From assembly GCA_003451975.1 (NCBI GenBank), contig DMIX01000327.1, forward strand, positions 1-6,341: 6,341 nt of DNA, written 5' to 3'. The notes beneath the pieces were generated by a model. It had not been told where the DNA came from. It searched no databases and saw only the letters and a program-made list of their open reading frames with translations. A program made the position numbers and the translations under genes. This DNA comes from Propionibacteriaceae bacterium. Lineage in GTDB: Bacteria > Actinomycetota > Actinomycetes > Propionibacteriales > Propionibacteriaceae. Below are positions 1-5,728 of the stretch, in pieces; within the stretch, counting starts at the first letter, position 1; each line of letters starts with the position of its first letter.

Positions 1-50
1 CGACTGGGTCAACACCACCACAGCCCGGGCAGGTGGTGTTGACCCAGTCG
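1..50. repeat. Perfect 19-bp inverted repeat at the window edge (fold-back)
   Basis: Bases 1-19 are the exact reverse complement of bases 32-50, separated by a 12-nt spacer that encodes the CPGC of LeuRS. One arm codes for DWVNTT, a normal LeuRS sequence. The other gives GGVDPV in place of the conserved segment expected after the second Cys pair. The repeat begins on base 1, as expected of a contig-end fold-back; a natural hairpin in the gene is less likely. Confidence 0.9.
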
Positions 51-1495
51 GTGGCCGAGGCCAGCGGGCTGGTGCCCTTCGGCGCCAGCGCAGCACCGCG
101 CAGATCGGGCAGTTCCACCGGCAGCTGGTCATCGGGCACCGGCACTTCACCGCAGGCCGGGCAGTGCACGATCGGGATCGGGCAACCCCAGAACCGCTGC
201 CGACTCAGCAGCCAGTCGCGCAGCCGGAAGGTGACTGCCTTCTCGCCGCGCCCCTGCTCGGTCAGCTTCTCGGTGATTGCGGCGATGCCGGCCTTCTTGT
301 CGGTCAAACCATTCAGGCCCGGTGAGTTGACGTAGACCCCATCGCCGGGGGTGGCGACGAAGGTCTCGGCCGGATCAGGCTGGCCGGTCTCGACGACCAC
401 CTGCACCGGCAGTTCGAATGCCTTGGCGAAGTCCAGATCACGCTGATCGTGGGCTGGGACGGCCATCACCGCACCAGTGCCGTAATCGGCCAACACGTAG
501 TCGGCGGCGAACACCGGCAGCTTCTCGCCGTTCACCGGATTGATGGCGTGTACTCCCAGGAAAACTCCGGTCTTGGGCCGCTCGCTGGACTGCCGCTCGA
601 TTTCGGTGGCGCGCTTGGTGGCCTCCAAGTACTCCTCGAAGGCGGCACGCTGGGGGTCGGTCACGATCTCGGCAGCCAACGCGGCTTCAGGGGCAACCAC
701 GAAGAAGGTCGCACCGAATAAAGTGTCGGGCCGGGTGGTGAACACCCGCACCGGTTCGTCGCGTCCTTCGATCTCGAAGTCGACCCAGGCACCTTCGGAG
801 CGTCCGATCCAGTTGCGCTGCATTGACAGCACCCGATCCGGCCAGGTGCCTTCGATCAGGTCCATGTCGTCCAGCAGCCGCTGCGCGTAGTCGGTGATCT
901 TGAAGTACCACTGGGTCAGCTTGCGTTTGGTGACGACCGCGTGGCAGCGCTCACATTCGCCCTGTACGACCTGCTCATTGGCCAGCACGGTCTGGTCGTT
1001 GGGGCACCAGTTGACGTAGGAATCCTTGCGGTAGGCCAGGCCGCGCTCATAGAAGCGCAGGAACAGCCACTGCGTCCAGCGGTAGTACTCCGGATCAGAG
1101 GTGTGCAGGCGACGCGACCAGTCCAAGCTCAGCCCGTAGCGCTTGAAGGAGCCGGCCTGGGTGTCGATGTTGGCATAGGTCCAGTCGGCCGGATGGGCGT
1201 CGCGAGCGATGGCGGCATTCTCCGCGGGGAGCCCGAAGGAGTCCCAGCCGATCGGATGCATCACGTCGTAACCCTGCAACCGCCAGTAACGGGCGACGAC
1301 GTCGCCCATGACGAAGGCCTCGGCATGGCCCATGTGCAGGTCCCCGGAGGGGTAAGGGAACATGTCGAGCATGTAGCGACGCTCCTTGGAACCGTCGTCC
1401 ACAGGGGCGAAGGTGCGGTCAGCCTCCCAGAACTGCTGCCACTTCTCCTGTGCTGCCACGGCGTCGTAGCCGCTGCGCACTGCCTCGCTGGTCAA
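1..1495 (-). CDS. leuS: Leucyl-tRNA synthetase, N-terminal ~498 codons (3' end cut by window)
   Basis: This class I synthetase charges tRNA-Leu with leucine in the cytoplasm. Counting from the TTG at 1495, the protein shows the HIGH-type motif HMGH at residues 54-57 within [11 protein letters not shown], then [17 protein letters not shown] (80-96). A Cys cluster follows (C164, C181, C184, in NWCPND...CERCH), consistent with the zinc insertion. The CP1 editing domain carries TTRPDT (253-258) and [15 protein letters not shown] (339-353), whose last Asp matches the conserved editing Asp of E. coli Leu[16 protein letters not shown] (424-437) returns to the catalytic core, and CPAC (445-448) and CPGC (489-492) suggest a second metal site. 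KMSKS and the anticodon-binding domain lie outside the window. TTG is chosen as start because AAGGAG sits 8 nt upstream; an in-frame GTG at 1504 overlaps that SD. The last codons before the window edge (1-19) lie in a perfect inverted repeat and depart from the family sequence, so they may be artefactual. Confidence 0.97.
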   Translation of the reverse strand, partial: MTSEAVRSGYDAVAAQEKWQQFWEADRTFAPVDDGSKERRYMLDMFPYPSGDLHMGHAEAFVMGDVVARYWRLQGYDVMHPIGWDSFGLPAENAAIARDAHPADWTYANIDTQAGSFKRYGLSLDWSRRLHTSDPEYYRWTQWLFLRFYERGLAYRKDSYVNWCPNDQTVLANEQVVQGECERCHAVVTKRKLTQWYFKITDYAQRLLDDMDLIEGTWPDRVLSMQRNWIGRSEGAWVDFEIEGRDEPVRVFTTRPDTLFGATFFVVAPEAALAAEIVTDPQRAAFEEYLEATKRATEIERQSSERPKTGVFLGVHAINPVNGEKLPVFAADYVLADYGTGAVMAVPAHDQRDLDFAKAFELPVQVVVETGQPDPAETFVATPGDGVYVNSPGLNGLTDKKAGIAAITEKLTEQGRGEKAVTFRLRDWLLSRQRFWGCPIPIVHCPACGEVPVPDDQLPVELPDLRGAALAPKGTSPLASATDWVNTTCPGCGGVDPV

Positions 1496-1503
1496 TGTCG
1501 TCA

Positions 1504-1509
1504 CTCCTT
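1504..1509 (-). promoter_or_regulatory. Ribosome binding site of leuS (decides the TTG start)
   Basis: AAGGAG on the minus strand ends 8 nt before the TTG at 1495-1493. The in-frame GTG at 1504-1502 would share its first base with the SD and have no spacer, so TTG is the better start. Confidence 0.8.
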
Positions 1510-1539
1510 GTTCAACCGGATCGTGCCTGCTAGAGCATG

Positions 1540-1576
1540 AAAAAACCCCCGCGCACCGCTCAGGATCGCCAGGGGC
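1540..1576 (-). terminator. Intrinsic terminator in the leuS leader (attenuator)
   Basis: Read on the minus strand, CCCCTGGCG (1575-1567) pairs with TGCGCGGGGG (1555-1546). The pairing gives nine base pairs with two G-T wobbles and one bulged G (1552), around a loop of about 11 nt. Six T's (1545-1540) follow immediately. A GC stem plus T-run stands out in such a GC-rich genome. It lies 44 nt upstream of the leuS start and downstream of a small leucine-rich ORF, so it is placed to stop transcription before leuS rather than at the end of a gene. Confidence 0.75.
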
Positions 1577-1578
1577 CG

Positions 1579-1601
1579 CCGCGACTGCACTGCAGCCGCG
1601 G
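1579..1601 (-). promoter_or_regulatory. Leader hairpin directly after the leader-peptide stop codon
   Basis: CCGCGGCTGC (1601-1592) and GCAGTCGCGG (1588-1579) form a 10-bp stem with one G-T wobble and a 3-nt loop (AGT). The stem begins on the base next to the TAG of the small upstream ORF. Its 3' arm also contains CAGTCGC (1587-1581). That stretch can instead pair with GCGA (1569-1566) and CTG (1563-1561) of the terminator stem and loop, a 7-bp alternative with a 2-nt bulge. This makes it a candidate antiterminator arm. The pairing was done by hand and no folding energy was calculated. Confidence 0.65.
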
Positions 1602-1640
1602 CTAGAGAAGCTTCAACTCAACGCCGAACACAGCGGTCAT
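1602..1640 (-). CDS. Putative leuS leader peptide, [12 protein letters not shown]
   Basis: This is a 12-codon ORF running from ATG (1640) to TAG (1604-1602). It ends Glu-Leu-Lys-Leu-Leu-stop, so three of the last four sense codons are leucine (TTG, CTT, CTC). TTG and CTT are normally minor leucine codons in high-GC genomes. It lies 106 nt upstream of leuS and is followed by a 10-bp hairpin and an intrinsic terminator. Its likely role is to sense leucyl-tRNA supply by ribosome stalling, not to make a functional peptide. No good Shine-Dalgarno precedes the ATG. An in-frame GTG at 1631 would give the 9-codon MFGVELKLL and lies just after a -10-like TAAGAT, which suggests leaderless translation. 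The ORF is too short to judge by coding statistics; the call rests on its position and leucine content. Confidence 0.6.
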   Translation of the reverse strand: MTAVFGVELKLL

Positions 1641-1644
1641 CTTA
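1639..1644 (-). promoter_or_regulatory. Possible -10 element for the leuS leader transcript
   Basis: TAAGAT on the minus strand fits the actinobacterial TANNNT -10 pattern. Transcription would begin about 7 nt downstream, at or next to the GTG at 1631, giving a leaderless leader-peptide mRNA. If so, the ATG at 1640 would not be transcribed from this promoter. No recognisable -35 lies 16-19 bp upstream, because that stretch is a GC-rich inverted repeat. Confidence 0.4.
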
Positions 1645-1649
1645 TCCGA

Positions 1650-1669
1650 CGCCGGGCCGAACCCCGGCG
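1650..1669 (-). terminator. GC-rich hairpin after the DUF4192 gene (possible T-less terminator)
   Basis: A 7-bp perfect GC stem (CGCCGGG with CCCGGCG) surrounds a short TTCG-containing loop. It starts 4 nt past the TGA of the DUF4192 gene. No T-run follows, so it could be an actinobacterial hairpin terminator without a U-tract, or simply mRNA 3'-end protection. It separates the DUF4192 gene from the leuS leader. Confidence 0.45.
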
Positions 1670-1673
1670 GCGA

Positions 1674-2657
1674 TCAAGCCCCGGGTGGCCCGGCGTCGCC
1701 GGCGCCCACCAGCCCGCTGTGATCGGCGAAGGCGGCGATCAGGGTTGCTCGATGATCCGACCAGGTCGACGGCGGCAGCACCGTCTGGTTGATCCAATCC
1801 AGCAGGGCCGCCAACGGTGCCAGGGGATCCAACTGATCGAGGCGCTCCAGACAGAGGTTCTGGGTCGCGCCATCACCGGCCAACCAGGACGCCACCCCCA
1901 GCAGGCCCAATGGAGCCGCCAGGTAAGGAGTCAAGCAGTGCGCAACCACGGCACTCCAACGGGAGACCGCGGCGTCGGCATCACCGCGCTCGAGCCCCCG
2001 CAACACCTCCCACTGCAAGACGGGATCCTTGATCAACACCGCCAGCTGCACATGGTCGGATGAATCGGCGGCAGTTCGCACCAGCCGCCGCAGCAGGCGC
2101 TTGCGTTGTGCCGGTCCCAGCGAGCGTGCGGTCGCTTCGGCTGCCTCGCATTGGGTCAGCAGATCGGCGACGGCATCATCGCCAGGGCCAGCCAGGTGAG
2201 TACCCAGATCGTCTCGGCTGGCGCGCGCCGCCATGCCGAGCACGGCCGCCTCGGTCGCCAACGCGTTGGGCCCTAGCTGGCCGAATTCGCCGCCGAGGTG
2301 GTCCGCGCGCCACTGGTCGGCGTCCACGTGCAGCAGACGCCCCAACCGCACGGCGCCGACCAGTTCAGCGCAATGCTGCAGTACCTCCCAGGCGGCGGTG
2401 GCATCAGCGGTGTAGGCCAGGAACCACTGATCGGCATTCGGAAACCGCTGTGAGAGCCGCCCGACCAAGTCGGCCAGACGGTGCGGCACCACCGCGTCGG
2501 CCAGGTCGATGCGTCCGGTGAGTTGCACACCGCTGGCGGAAACGACCACCACCACCAACGACTGTTCGGGGTGGAACCCCAGCAGGTAGGGAACCAGGGC
2601 CACCAAATCATCCAGGCTGCGGATCGTCAATCGATCGCGAAAGGCAGAGTCACTCAT
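1674..2657 (-). CDS. DUF4192 domain-containing protein
   Basis: The product is 327 residues and of unknown function. The N-terminal stretch LTIRSLDDLVALVPYLLGFHPEQ (roughly residues 10-32), followed by SLVVVVV, matches the hallmark of DUF4192: a 'dLla.vPyLLGFhP..SlVvv' pattern found widely in Actinobacteria. The rest is Ala/Leu/Asp-rich and helical, with no signal peptide, no clear membrane segment and no recognised catalytic motif. It is therefore probably soluble and cytoplasmic. Length is close to that usual for the family. The start is the ATG at 2657, because AAGGA lies 8 nt upstream. An in-frame ATG at 2702 would add 15 residues without an SD and run across the palindrome in the divergent promoter region. 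It is co-directional with leuS, but a hairpin and the leuS leader lie between them, so cotranscription is uncertain. It diverges from the membrane-protein gene at 2740. Confidence 0.88.
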   Translation of the reverse strand: MSDSAFRDRLTIRSLDDLVALVPYLLGFHPEQSLVVVVVSASGVQLTGRIDLADAVVPHRLADLVGRLSQRFPNADQWFLAYTADATAAWEVLQHCAELVGAVRLGRLLHVDADQWRADHLGGEFGQLGPNALATEAAVLGMAARASRDDLGTHLAGPGDDAVADLLTQCEAAEATARSLGPAQRKRLLRRLVRTAADSSDHVQLAVLIKDPVLQWEVLRGLERGDADAAVSRWSAVVAHCLTPYLAAPLGLLGVASWLAGDGATQNLCLERLDQLDPLAPLAALLDWINQTVLPPSTWSDHRATLIAAFADHSGLVGAGDAGPPGA

Positions 2658-2665
2658 GCCGGTGA

Positions 2666-2670
2666 TCCTT
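2666..2670 (-). promoter_or_regulatory. Ribosome binding site of the DUF4192 gene
   Basis: AAGGA on the minus strand lies 8 nt before the ATG at 2657. It selects this start over the upstream in-frame ATG at 2702. Confidence 0.75.
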
Positions 2671-2682
2671 GGTAGCGCTACC
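2671..2682 (+). promoter_or_regulatory. 12-bp perfect palindrome in the divergent promoter region (candidate operator)
   Basis: GGTAGCGCTACC reads identically on both strands. It lies in the 82-bp gap between two divergent genes, next to the SD of the DUF4192 gene. On the minus strand a TGGACA (2701-2696, -35-like) lies just upstream, so the palindrome would overlap the -10 and start-site area. A matching half-site, GGTAGC, recurs at 2724-2729. The regulator is unknown. Confidence 0.4.
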
Positions 2683-2725
2683 GGGTTTCGGTCACTGTCC
2701 ACAGGCCGCCGGTGTCAGGTCCAGG

Positions 2726-2731
2726 TAGCCT
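2726..2731 (+). promoter_or_regulatory. Possible -10 element for the proline-rich membrane protein gene
   Basis: TAGCCT fits TANNNT and ends 8 nt before the ATG at 2740. This would place the transcript start at or next to the start codon. It agrees with the absence of a good SD before that ATG. No clear -35 is visible. Confidence 0.3.
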
Positions 2732-2739
2732 TGCCGGTG

Positions 2740-3411
2740 ATGAGTGATCTGCAGCCGCCACCACCACCGCCACCGCCTCCGGGGGAGAACACCGCGAACC
2801 CGCCGGGCCCCGACTGGACCCCGGCGTCGCTGTCGGCCTCAGGCCAGGCCACCTACGCCGGAAAGACCTCCGCGCCGGAACCGACATCGGCAGGCTCCAC
2901 CACTGCACCGGCGATCAACAAGTTCAGCCCCAAACGCTCGCTGGTGCCGTTGATCGTGACTGTGATCACCATCGTGGTGGCCGCTGCGGTGTTGTATACG
3001 GCGCTCAACCCGCCCAAACCTCAGGCGGCGTCCACGCCGTCGCCCAGCCCAACGGCCTCCCAAGCACCGGCTCGCCCAGGAACCCCCTTCGCGGTCGCCT
3101 ATTCCGACACCAGCGGGGTGTGGCAGATCACCAAACACCGATGGACTGATCGTGGCCTCGACGTCTTCGTCGAACTCACCGTAGACAACGGCGATCTCGA
3201 TTGCGCCTTCAACGCCTTGTCGAACTCGGGCCAGGAAGTCGAAAAGGGTCTGTTGTCCGAGCTCACTCCGCAGTTCGACTACACCACGATCACCGCCGGT
3301 GAAACCCGCAGCGGCTGGGTGTACTTCCCCATGTACGAACGCGGCACCACCCTGGTGTTCCTGCGCACCCTGGACCAACCCCAGGTTTCCGGCATCGAGA
3401 TCAGCGGCTAG
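2740..3411 (+). CDS. Proline-rich single-pass membrane protein with extracytoplasmic domain
   Basis: The product is 223 residues and I do not recognise a named function. Residues 6-14 are nine consecutive prolines, followed by a Pro/Ser/Thr/Ala-rich, presumably disordered cytoplasmic stretch to about 64. Basic residues (K61, K65, R66) precede one hydrophobic helix at about 67-89 (SLVPLIVTVITIVVAAAVLY), giving an N-in topology. A Pro/Ser/Thr linker (91-116) leads to a folded extracellular domain (116-223). Its short strands and GETRSGWVYFPM motif (near 187-198) resemble the Ig-like fold of DUF4352-type proteins; this is inference from pattern only. Start choice is uncertain: ATG 2740, GTG 2737 and TTG 2731 are all in frame and none has a strong SD. 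An ATG at 2656 would overlap the start of the divergent gene and is unlikely. The glycosyltransferase gene begins 24 nt after the stop. Confidence 0.82.
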   Translation: MSDLQPPPPPPPPPGENTANPPGPDWTPASLSASGQATYAGKTSAPEPTSAGSTTAPAINKFSPKRSLVPLIVTVITIVVAAAVLYTALNPPKPQAASTPSPSPTASQAPARPGTPFAVAYSDTSGVWQITKHRWTDRGLDVFVELTVDNGDLDCAFNALSNSGQEVEKGLLSELTPQFDYTTITAGETRSGWVYFPMYERGTTLVFLRTLDQPQVSGIEISG

Positions 3412-3423
3412 TCAGCCACCCGC

Positions 3424-3429
3424 TATCGT
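3424..3429 (+). promoter_or_regulatory. Possible -10 element for leaderless glycosyltransferase mRNA
   Basis: TATCGT (TANNNT) ends 6 nt before the GTG at 3436, so transcription would start at or next to the first base of the start codon. No Shine-Dalgarno is present in the 24-nt gap. This is the layout of leaderless actinobacterial genes. Readthrough from the upstream gene is equally possible. Confidence 0.4.
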
Positions 3430-3435
3430 GATGAT

Positions 3436-4698
3436 GTGAGCACGGCGGCCCCCATACGGATTGGCATCTTCACCGACGACTTCTATCCGGAGTCCGGCGG
3501 AGTGAGCCGCTCCATTCAACTGCAACTGCAGGTGCTGGCCGCCGCCGGCCACGAGGTCATCTTGTTCGCGCCGTCCTCCCACTTCACGCCTCCGGTCGAA
3601 TGCCGCTGGGAAAAGACCCCACAGTGGCGGCTGCCCGGCACGCCCAGCTACCTGTGCAGCCTGCAGGTCGGCACCGGCCTGGCCCGACGCATCGCCGCCG
3701 ATCACCCCCGGCTGGACGTGGTGCACTCCCAGAACGAACGCGGCGCAATCTTTCTCGCCGCCCAGGTCGCCGCCGAGTTGTCGATCCCGCAGGTGCACAC
3801 CTTCCATTCCAACTATGTCGGCACCCATCGCAACGCGCCCGGTGTGGCTGCACTGAACTCCCTCACCTACCTGGACTGGTCCGGACGCTGGCTGCGACGC
3901 TTCCGTGATCCGGAGCACCGACGGGATTTCCGTCCCGCCACGGTGGCCGCAGAACCCGGAGATTCGTCGTTGGCGCCCAGAGACTGGCGCAGCATGGCAC
4001 GGCTGGCCTCAGCGGTGGATCGCTTCACCTCGCCGGCACCGTTCGTGGTCGACAACATGGTGGCGGCCTCGGGCGGCCGCCTCGAACCTTTCGGACGCGT
4101 CGTGCCCAGCGGCGTCGCCACTGCCTTCACCAGGACCGTCCGCAAGCGTCCTCGCGGCGCCATCACCCGATTCCTCAGTGCCGGGCGCCTCGGGCCGGAG
4201 AAGCGGATCGACGTGCTGCTGGATGCCTTCGAACTCCTGGCTCGCGATGACGCCGAGTTGCACATCATCGGCAGCGGCGGCGCCGAGCGAACACTGCGCC
4301 AGCGTGCCAAACGCATCGCGCATGGCACGGTGCGTTTCCTCGGCCATTTCACCGACGCCGATCTGCTGGCCCAAGAACTCGCCGACGCCGACGTGTTCGT
4401 GCTGGCGTCCTACCGCTTCGATACCCAAGGCATGGTGCTCGCCGAAGCAGCCGCCACCGCGACCCCGATCCTGTATTGCGATGATCGGCTTCAGGTGGGG
4501 ACCAGCACCGAAAGCGCCTTGTTGACCGGCCCCAGTGCGGCGGATCTCGCCGTCGGCATGCGTAAGCTCATGGATGATCCGGCAAGGCTGGAGTCGATGT
4601 CGGCCGCGGCCGCCACCCTGGGAGCGACGTTGGGCGCCGACGCGATGTGCGAGTCCTATGTGGAGGTCTATCGCGGCGCAATCCAGGATCGCGCCTGA
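3436..4698 (+). CDS. GT4-family glycosyltransferase (GT-B fold)
   Basis: The product is 420 residues, typical for GT4 enzymes, which transfer a sugar from a nucleotide donor with retention. The N-terminal acceptor half begins IRIGIFTDDFYPESGGVSRS (7-26), with the glycine-rich first loop, and later carries HTFHSNY. The C-terminal donor half has SAGRLGPEKRIDVLLDAF (residues 248-265), then DTQGMVLAE (329-337), the position of the E-x7-E motif of the family. Here the first acidic residue is Asp. No signal peptide or membrane helix is seen, so it probably acts at the cytoplasmic membrane face. The Thr-Gln-Gly form of the motif recalls glycolipid-forming GT4 enzymes such as diacylglycerol glucosyltransferases and PimB-like mannosyltransferases, but donor and acceptor cannot be read from sequence. 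GTG is the start that keeps the first beta strand at the usual place. It may be cotranscribed with the membrane protein upstream, suggesting an envelope role (inference). Confidence 0.9.
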   Translation: MSTAAPIRIGIFTDDFYPESGGVSRSIQLQLQVLAAAGHEVILFAPSSHFTPPVECRWEKTPQWRLPGTPSYLCSLQVGTGLARRIAADHPRLDVVHSQNERGAIFLAAQVAAELSIPQVHTFHSNYVGTHRNAPGVAALNSLTYLDWSGRWLRRFRDPEHRRDFRPATVAAEPGDSSLAPRDWRSMARLASAVDRFTSPAPFVVDNMVAASGGRLEPFGRVVPSGVATAFTRTVRKRPRGAITRFLSAGRLGPEKRIDVLLDAFELLARDDAELHIIGSGGAERTLRQRAKRIAHGTVRFLGHFTDADLLAQELADADVFVLASYRFDTQGMVLAEAAATATPILYCDDRLQVGTSTESALLTGPSAADLAVGMRKLMDDPARLESMSAAAATLGATLGADAMCESYVEVYRGAIQDRA

Positions 4699-4702
4699 TC
4701 AG

Positions 4703-5662
4703 CTACTCGGCCGCCTCGACCTGCGGCACCTCAGCAGCCGGCCGAAGCCGTGACTGAGCCTCGGGGTGGTATTTGCTCAGCAGCACCACACCGCTGATCG
4801 CGACCGCACCGGAGATGGCCATGCCAATGCCGTCACCGATCGTGAGCAGCGCCCCCTCCCCCAGCACGATGATGCCGAAGGTGACTGCCACGATCGGGTC
4901 GGTGGTGGTCATGGATCCGACCACGATTTCGGCCGGACCGTTGGCGTAGCCCTGTTGAATCATCCACGCGCCGAACAGGTAGCTGCACAGCAGGAAGAAC
5001 AGCACCACGTAGAACAGTGGCTGGGTCCAGAACTGGTCGCGTCCCAACATCTCAAAGGTTGATTTGACCATCGCCGAGCTGAGTCCGTAGATGAAGGCAC
5101 CGCCACTGGCCCACATCAAGCAGCGGCGAGCTGCCGAGCCGTGCATTCCCAGATAGCCCAGCACTGCGGCGATTCCGAACACCACCAGCGCAGCCACCAC
5201 GATCGGTAGCGGCTCGAGCACCGTCTCTTTGGCAGCCGTGGATGCAGAGAAGTAGGTGAAAGCAGCAACCCCGATGATCGTCAGCGCAACCGCACCCCAG
5301 ATCATCTTGGACGGTCGGAAATGGTGAATCTTCGCAGCCAACAGCACCGACCAGGGCACTGCCAGAATGCCCACCGGCTGCACCACGGTGACCGGTGCGA
5401 GCGCCAATCCGCAGATGTGCATGCTGGCACCGATGACGATCATGGTCAGGCCACCGAGCCACACCTTGTTCTTCAGCAGGCCGAACACCTGGCGCAGGTT
5501 CATCGACCGGTTCTCGGATTCGACGTCCACGGTGCCATCGACGGCGAGGTGCTGCACGGTCGAACCGCTGGCGAACAGGAACGAGGACAGCACCACAATC
5601 GTGATGGCCAACGGCACGTTCTGCTCGAGTTGGAAGAACCCACTCAGGGGTATCAGCGTCAT
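4703..5662 (-). CDS. DMT-superfamily (EamA/NIPA-like) membrane transporter
   Basis: The product is 319 residues. I count about nine hydrophobic segments: near 17-38, 67-88, 89-111, 119-140, 151-171, 182-200, 215-236, 243-266 and 276-296. They are linked by short loops, in two related halves. Segments such as GLALAPVTVVQPVGILAVPWSVLLAA (85-110) and TDPIVAVTFGIIVLGEG (254-270) resemble the drug/metabolite transporter repeat, in which a helix-breaking Pro is followed by small residues. Many actinobacterial relatives are annotated simply as DMT transporters, and NIPA magnesium transporters are a related branch. The substrate cannot be inferred. The C-terminal tail (297-319) is hydrophilic and acidic. 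The ATG start at 5662 has only a weak SD (GGGA). The stop is 4 bp from that of the convergent glycosyltransferase, with no terminator between them. The gene follows the AlbA_2 gene after 66 nt on the same strand, so they may share a transcript. Confidence 0.87.
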   Translation of the reverse strand: MTLIPLSGFFQLEQNVPLAITIVVLSSFLFASGSTVQHLAVDGTVDVESENRSMNLRQVFGLLKNKVWLGGLTMIVIGASMHICGLALAPVTVVQPVGILAVPWSVLLAAKIHHFRPSKMIWGAVALTIIGVAAFTYFSASTAAKETVLEPLPIVVAALVVFGIAAVLGYLGMHGSAARRCLMWASGGAFIYGLSSAMVKSTFEMLGRDQFWTQPLFYVVLFFLLCSYLFGAWMIQQGYANGPAEIVVGSMTTTDPIVAVTFGIIVLGEGALLTIGDGIGMAISGAVAISGVVLLSKYHPEAQSRLRPAAEVPQVEAAE

Positions 5663-5680
5663 GTCGTCCCGTCGGTCGTC

Positions 5681-5700
5681 GGCCAGCGCCGTCGCCAGCC
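5681..5700 (-). other. Hairpin in the leader of the DMT transporter gene
   Basis: On the minus strand, GGCTGGCG and CGCTGGCC form an 8-bp stem with two tandem G-T wobbles and a 4-nt loop (ACGG). The plus-strand copy would have A-C mismatches instead, so the structure favours the minus-strand RNA. It lies 18 nt upstream of the transporter ATG, between it and the AlbA_2 gene. There is no T-run. It could be a T-less terminator for the upstream gene, a 5'-UTR stem, or chance in GC-rich DNA. A TANNNT match (TAGGCT, 5702-5697) overlaps its start. Confidence 0.25.
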
Positions 5701-5728
5701 TAGCCGGTGCACAACAGCCTCACAGAGT

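Noticed and set aside
941..1540. 199-codon open frame on the plus strand
   Set aside because: It lies opposite leuS, whose minus-strand frame has unmistakable LeuRS motifs, and the translation looks like no known family. It is a shadow of high-GC coding DNA and even crosses the leuS start region and terminator.
1496..1673. T-box riboswitch for leuS
   Set aside because: No T-box consensus (AGGGTGGNACCGCG-like) or Stem I features are visible. The leucine-rich ORF and terminator fit ribosome-mediated attenuation better.
2656..2739. Upstream ATG (2656) as start of the membrane protein, and ATG 2702 as start of DUF4192
   Set aside because: Both would run the coding region through the shared divergent promoter and palindrome, neither has an SD, and the added residues carry no domain. 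DUF4192 has a strong SD for 2657.
2839..3378. 179-codon open frame on the minus strand
   Set aside because: It is antisense to the membrane-protein gene, which has a coherent TM helix and extracellular domain. The antisense product is Arg/Gly-rich with no domain signal.
3412..3918. 168-codon open frame on the minus strand
   Set aside because: It is antisense to the N-terminal half of the glycosyltransferase, with no recognisable motif and no separate promoter or SD.
3905..4525. 206-codon open frame on the plus strand in another frame
   Set aside because: It is a frame-shifted reading of the glycosyltransferase, rich in Ser/Pro/Arg/Trp as expected for an off-frame translation.
4695..4702. 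CTGATCAG palindrome between the convergent genes as a terminator
   Set aside because: It is only 8 bp with no loop, so it cannot form a stable hairpin, and no T-run follows on either strand.
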